DNA from: Chitinophaga filiformis
GTDB taxonomy: Bacteria; Bacteroidota; Bacteroidia; Chitinophagales; Chitinophagaceae
Direction of reading: 5' to 3'
Length of the DNA: 64,000 bases
Assembly (NCBI RefSeq): GCF_023100805.1
Contig: NZ_CP095855.1
Location: 3,513,001 to 3,577,000 of the forward strand
The notes below the pieces were generated by a model. It saw only the letters and a list, made by a program, of their open reading frames with translations, was not told the DNA's origin and made no database searches. Numbering within the stretch: the stretch's first letter is position 1; every line of letters begins with the position of its first letter. The position numbers and the translations under genes were made by a program. This document shows positions 60,855-64,000 of this stretch, piece after piece.

Positions 60855-60870
60855 TGTGATCCCGCTGGGA
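60855..60870. repeat. Copy of the tRNA-Lys 3' end (candidate att core)
   Basis: TGTGATCCCGCTGGGA is identical (reverse complement) to 18679-18694, which spans the T-arm 3' side, acceptor strand and three bases past the tRNA-Lys gene. It lies 150 bp before the start of an intact tyrosine recombinase, where an attachment site would be expected. The copy is inverted relative to the tRNA in this window. Confidence 0.6.
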
Positions 60871-61019
60871 TTCCGTTTAGTCATTTTAAGTTTACAGATC
60901 TTTACCTAACTTAAATTTAAGCATCTGATTTTCAATATTGTATAACATTTTCTAACATTTTCCCGCTTTACCTTTATAACGGTTAACAGCATTGAACTCG
61001 ACTAAAAATTCGACTAATT

Positions 61020-62387
61020 ATGCTGTTACCAATTAAACTGATTTGCCCGAAGGGCAAAATGCGCAAAGATGGCACATGTATTATTTTTATCCAGTACTGT
61101 GGGAGCAAAACCATCCTCTTAAACACGGAAATCGCCATCCCTCCTAAATATTGGAATCGGAAGTACCACCGTATAACCGCAGACCTTCCGGCGATATTCG
61201 GAACTGCTGACGACCTAAACGGTCAGCTGGCGACCTTGCTACGGAAGGCAAACGACGTCATCACACATGCGGCAAGGCAGAGAATAAAGGATATTCCTGA
61301 CTTTACCAAAAAAACTTTCCACCCGACCTTTAATACGGCCACGCTGGAAGAAAAGGCCCAACAGACGGCCGCCCTCGACCCTAAAACCAATCTCGACCTG
61401 ATTTTTCAGATCGAGGATTATATCAAATGCAAACGGGATAAGGTTTCGGCGGGTATGCTGAACGTGTATAGGAACATGAAAGATCATATGGCAGCCTTTC
61501 AGGAACACCGGGGCGCCGCTATCACATTTGACTCCTTCGATTTCAACTTGTACGAAAGCCTAGTCAACTATCTGACTTATGAATATGTTCAACGCCGAAG
61601 ATCAGAGGTTATTGATGGTAGAAAGGAACAGATAAAAGGGCTAAAGACCTCTACTATAGGCAAAACCATCAAGCAGCTCCGCATATTCCTACGGGATAGG
61701 ATGCGCCGTAAGATCATCCCGCCAATAGATTTATCCGATTTCAAAATACTGGACGAAGAAGCGGATGCGGTATACCTGACATGGGCAGAAATCGCCCGGA
61801 TATATCAAACTGACCTTTCCGAACACCCACACTTGGTTAAATACAGGGATTTGTTTGTTTTCGGCTGCCTGACTGGACTAAGATTTTCCGATTTTTCGTC
61901 CATCCGGCCCGAGGACGTACGGAATGGGTCGTTATATAAGAAACAGGAAAAATCAGATCATTGGGTTGTTGTACCGTTAAGGGATGTAGCGGAGGAAATA
62001 CTCATCAGGCGCTTCAAACGACAGATTCCGATTGTGAGTAACCCCGAATTTAACCGTCATATCAAAGAAGTGGCGCAACTAGCAGGTATTAGCGAGTTAA
62101 TAAAATTCTCCCACAAGAAAGGCAATAAAAATATAGTACAGGTAAAACCAAAATATGCATGGATAACCTCCCACACCTGCCGCCGTTCATTCTGTACCAA
62201 TGAATTTTTGGCTGGAACTCCGGTAGATCTAATAATGAAGATCAGCGGCCATAAAAGCCACCGTGATTTCTACAGGTATATCAGAATTACCCCCGAAGAG
62301 GCGGGCCGTAAGATAAGGGAGGTATGGGAAAAAAGAGGCGATATAGCTATATTCGCTGCGGTTTTACAAAATGAAATGAATTATTGA
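61020..62387 (+). CDS. Site-specific tyrosine recombinase (integrase)
   Basis: 455 aa. N-terminal arm-binding domain (MLLPIKLICPKGKMRKDGTC), core-binding domain about 120-230, and catalytic domain with R288 (TGLRFSD), H385-x2-R388 (SHTCRRSF), H411 (GHKSHRDF) and the tyrosine nucleophile Y418 or Y420 (FYRYIR). The family is that of Bacteroidota genomic-island and conjugative-element integrases. It is preceded at 150 bp by the tRNA-Lys-like 16-mer and reads away from it. Intact; probably moved part or all of the flanking region. Confidence 0.93.
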   Translation: MLLPIKLICPKGKMRKDGTCIIFIQYCGSKTILLNTEIAIPPKYWNRKYHRITADLPAIFGTADDLNGQLATLLRKANDVITHAARQRIKDIPDFTKKTFHPTFNTATLEEKAQQTAALDPKTNLDLIFQIEDYIKCKRDKVSAGMLNVYRNMKDHMAAFQEHRGAAITFDSFDFNLYESLVNYLTYEYVQRRRSEVIDGRKEQIKGLKTSTIGKTIKQLRIFLRDRMRRKIIPPIDLSDFKILDEEADAVYLTWAEIARIYQTDLSEHPHLVKYRDLFVFGCLTGLRFSDFSSIRPEDVRNGSLYKKQEKSDHWVVVPLRDVAEEILIRRFKRQIPIVSNPEFNRHIKEVAQLAGISELIKFSHKKGNKNIVQVKPKYAWITSHTCRRSFCTNEFLAGTPVDLIMKISGHKSHRDFYRYIRITPEEAGRKIREVWEKRGDIAIFAAVLQNEMNY

Positions 62388-62538
62388 CATTACGACACAA
62401 AAAGGCCCTGTAAATCAGCGACTTACTAAGGCGTTACGTGCCTAGAACTGGAACGTTCGTGACTCTGAATATCAAATTATTTATAAAGACTGCTTGTCTT
62501 AGATTAGGTTTATTGTATTGCCTCAAATAAATACCACA

Positions 62539-63597
62539 ATGGAAAAACACCGCAAGCCTGACTATTTTTATATAGATAATTATGACCGTTGGACAATTCG
62601 TACACTCAAGGAACTTGAAGCAAAAGAAGCTGCTGAAATGCAGGATGTGGATGACCCAATTAAGCGGTTTGCTATTGAGGTAGTACGTGGTGCAGATTCC
62701 ATGGCATATAGAAATACAGCAATATCAAGAGCCAGGAACAGGCAAGAGACCATTCGGGAATGGATAATGACCGATGAACATAAAGACCGCCTTATAGAGA
62801 AACATCCTGTGCCTAAAGGTGTGACTTGTGATTTATGTGGTAAGGCTATGAGGTTTAATACCCATTTCTTTGACGTGCAATCAATACCTTTATTATTTGT
62901 ATTTGAATGCCCAGCCAATCATGGACCTCGTAAAGCGATCTATCCAAACGGTCAAGAGCATGTTTTTCCAAAACCGACCTGTAAAAAATGTGGTTATGAA
63001 GTTGCCAGAGAAAGCCATAATCAAAATAATATTCTGTATACCACTACTACCTGTAGCATGTGCGGTACTGTGGAAAAAGACGAACTCGATTTAAATTTTG
63101 AACCAGAGGAGGAGTTTATGATCACTGAGGAAGATCGTCAGAAATACTGCTTGTCTTTTTTCAAAGAACGTACTTTCATGGAAGACCTTGAAGCAATAAA
63201 TAACTTTGTCATACGATTTGACGAAGACCAAAAGGATAAGGAACTCAAGGAACATTATGAAATAGATAAAATTGAGAGACTTACAATACCTGCTCTCGAA
63301 ACCCGTTTGCAAAAGGCAATTGAAAATGAAGGTTTCATAAAACTTGGTTTCGATCGTCCAGAAATGAAAACATGGACAGTTGTTCCTTTCAACCTTCAAG
63401 ATCCTACAGATCGCAACGATAAAAAAAGTATCAAAACTATTACTTCCTGTATTAAGCAAACCATTTTTACAACCAATTGGCGTTTAGTCGGAAGTATTGA
63501 CTATCGGCTAGGCTTCCTTACTGGAAAACTTAAAGCATATGAACGTGAAGAGGATTTGATTAAGTTGGCGATAGAAATTAAGGGGAATGTGGGCTGA
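62539..63597 (+). CDS. Zinc-ribbon protein, hypothetical
   Basis: 352 aa from the ATG at 62539 (a TTG at 62518 lies upstream). Cysteine pairs occur at CDLCGK, CKKCGYEV and CSMCGTVE with further single Cys/His residues (FECPANHGPR), giving two or more zinc ribbons in the middle third. The N-terminus is helical and charged (TLKELEAKEAAEMQDVDDPIKRF). No catalytic motif. The position just after the integrase suggests a cargo gene of the element; DNA or RNA binding is possible but not shown. Confidence 0.65.
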   Translation: MEKHRKPDYFYIDNYDRWTIRTLKELEAKEAAEMQDVDDPIKRFAIEVVRGADSMAYRNTAISRARNRQETIREWIMTDEHKDRLIEKHPVPKGVTCDLCGKAMRFNTHFFDVQSIPLLFVFECPANHGPRKAIYPNGQEHVFPKPTCKKCGYEVARESHNQNNILYTTTTCSMCGTVEKDELDLNFEPEEEFMITEEDRQKYCLSFFKERTFMEDLEAINNFVIRFDEDQKDKELKEHYEIDKIERLTIPALETRLQKAIENEGFIKLGFDRPEMKTWTVVPFNLQDPTDRNDKKSIKTITSCIKQTIFTTNWRLVGSIDYRLGFLTGKLKAYEREEDLIKLAIEIKGNVG

Positions 63598-63712
63598 ATC
63601 ATCATGTTACCGGATTATTTAGTTTTATTTTATCATATGGAAAAGCAATTGATAATTGTGCGACAGTTAATTGCCTGCCTCTTCCAGAAAAAAATTTTGC
63701 CAAATAAAAACG

Positions 63713-63732
63713 CTATCGTAATATTGCGATAG
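63713..63732. promoter_or_regulatory. 20-bp palindromic operator of the ArsR gene
   Basis: CTATCGTAATATTGCGATAG matches its own reverse complement at 18 of 20 positions. It lies 15 bp before the ArsR start codon, the usual location of an ArsR autorepression site. Confidence 0.75.
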
Positions 63733-63746
63733 GATAGTTAGTTATT

Positions 63747-64000
63747 ATGGGAGCGACAAAGGCAGATTTATTTACAAAGCAACAGAATGATATTGCTAAT
63801 ATGGCAAAGGCATTGGCTCATCCAGCCAGGATTGCCATTTTGCAATATCTGGCAAGAAAAAATGCTTGCGTATGTGGTGACTTGGTTGATGAATTAGGTT
63901 TGGCTCAGGCTACCACCTCTCAGCATTTAAAAGAATTAAAAATAGCGGGGCTGATTCAGGGGACTATCGAAGGAGCAAGTGTTTGCTACTGCATAAATCC
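63747..64000 (+). CDS. ArsR family regulator (3' partial)
   Basis: The frame runs off the window end. Readable: [21 protein letters not shown] then [30 protein letters not shown], the winged-helix core with an ELCVCDL-like CVCGDL metal-binding motif (As/Sb/Bi type) in the recognition region. About 84 of ~110 residues are visible. The palindrome just upstream indicates self-regulation, and metal/metalloid resistance genes probably follow. Confidence 0.85.
   Translation, partial: MGATKADLFTKQQNDIANMAKALAHPARIAILQYLARKNACVCGDLVDELGLAQATTSQHLKELKIAGLIQGTIEGASVCYCIN

Noticed and set aside
18679..60870. A single 42-kb island bounded by the tRNA-Lys 3' end and its copy
   Set aside because: The two copies are inverted, while integration leaves direct repeats; also most genes between look like core chromosome.
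1..64000. CRISPR array or prophage structural genes
   Set aside because: No regularly spaced direct repeats of 25-40 bp and no capsid, terminase or tail genes were seen; the tandem arrays have 14-18 bp degenerate units without spacers.

Overview
The window looks like a chromosome segment of a Bacteroidota bacterium, most likely family Chitinophagaceae and Chitinophaga-like. The reasons are a textbook Bacteroidota promoter (TTTG, 19-bp spacer, TATCTTTG) in front of a tRNA-Lys gene, poor Shine-Dalgarno sequences, lipoboxes, GSCFA and DUF3667 proteins, and a lanthipeptide leader of the LTLNK..IAKL type. Genus is inference; no search could be run.

Layout. 1-2.5 kb: alkylation-repair cluster (ArsR-Ada fusion cut by the window edge, AlkA-type glycosylase, Ogt-type methyltransferase). 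The AlkA-Ogt gap and the region downstream of ogt hold degenerate short tandem repeats. 3.4-6.7 kb: PLP decarboxylase, EamA exporter, GNAT-DinB fusion. 6.8-18.5 kb: housekeeping and metabolic genes (NUDIX, TrmH/RlmB-type methyltransferase, HMG-CoA-lyase-like, GSCFA, MHS transporter, patatin-barrel protein, MiaE, BioF-like, penicillin acylase). 18.6 kb: tRNA-Lys(TTT). 18.9-26.3 kb: lipoprotein, remnant of an ABC ATPase, an unannotated 52-aa lanthipeptide-like precursor, GlsB-type protein, SMI1/KNR4 protein, SDR, AraC regulator and two poorly known genes. 26.5-31.7 kb: AraC regulator, three SDR enzymes and an esterase; the second SDR has two CRP/FNR-type palindromes plus a further inverted repeat over its promoter. 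31.8-45.8 kb: transporters, regulators, hydrolases, DJ-1/PfpI proteins and lipoproteins.

45.8-64 kb is an accessory region: an IS256 element, a DUF3892 gene, decayed genes, an ISL3 element, an IS21 element and additional IS21-like ends. It then carries a candidate defence or epigenetic module: vsr (+) facing a tightly packed minus-strand operon of a DNA cytosine methyltransferase, a 995-aa protein with two GHKL ATPase modules (MutL/Hsp90-like at the N-terminus, histidine-kinase-like with an H-box at the C-terminus), and a 561-aa protein with a receiver-like N-terminus. Upstream lie an integrase remnant, a 16-bp copy of the tRNA-Lys 3' end, an intact tyrosine recombinase, a zinc-ribbon protein and the start of an ArsR gene with a 20-bp palindromic operator.

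The most interesting system is the dcm / dual-GHKL / receiver operon with vsr: its architecture suggests that a phosphorelay-type switch has been coupled to a DNA-modification system. The orphan lanthipeptide-like gene and the CRP-type operator are the other main points.
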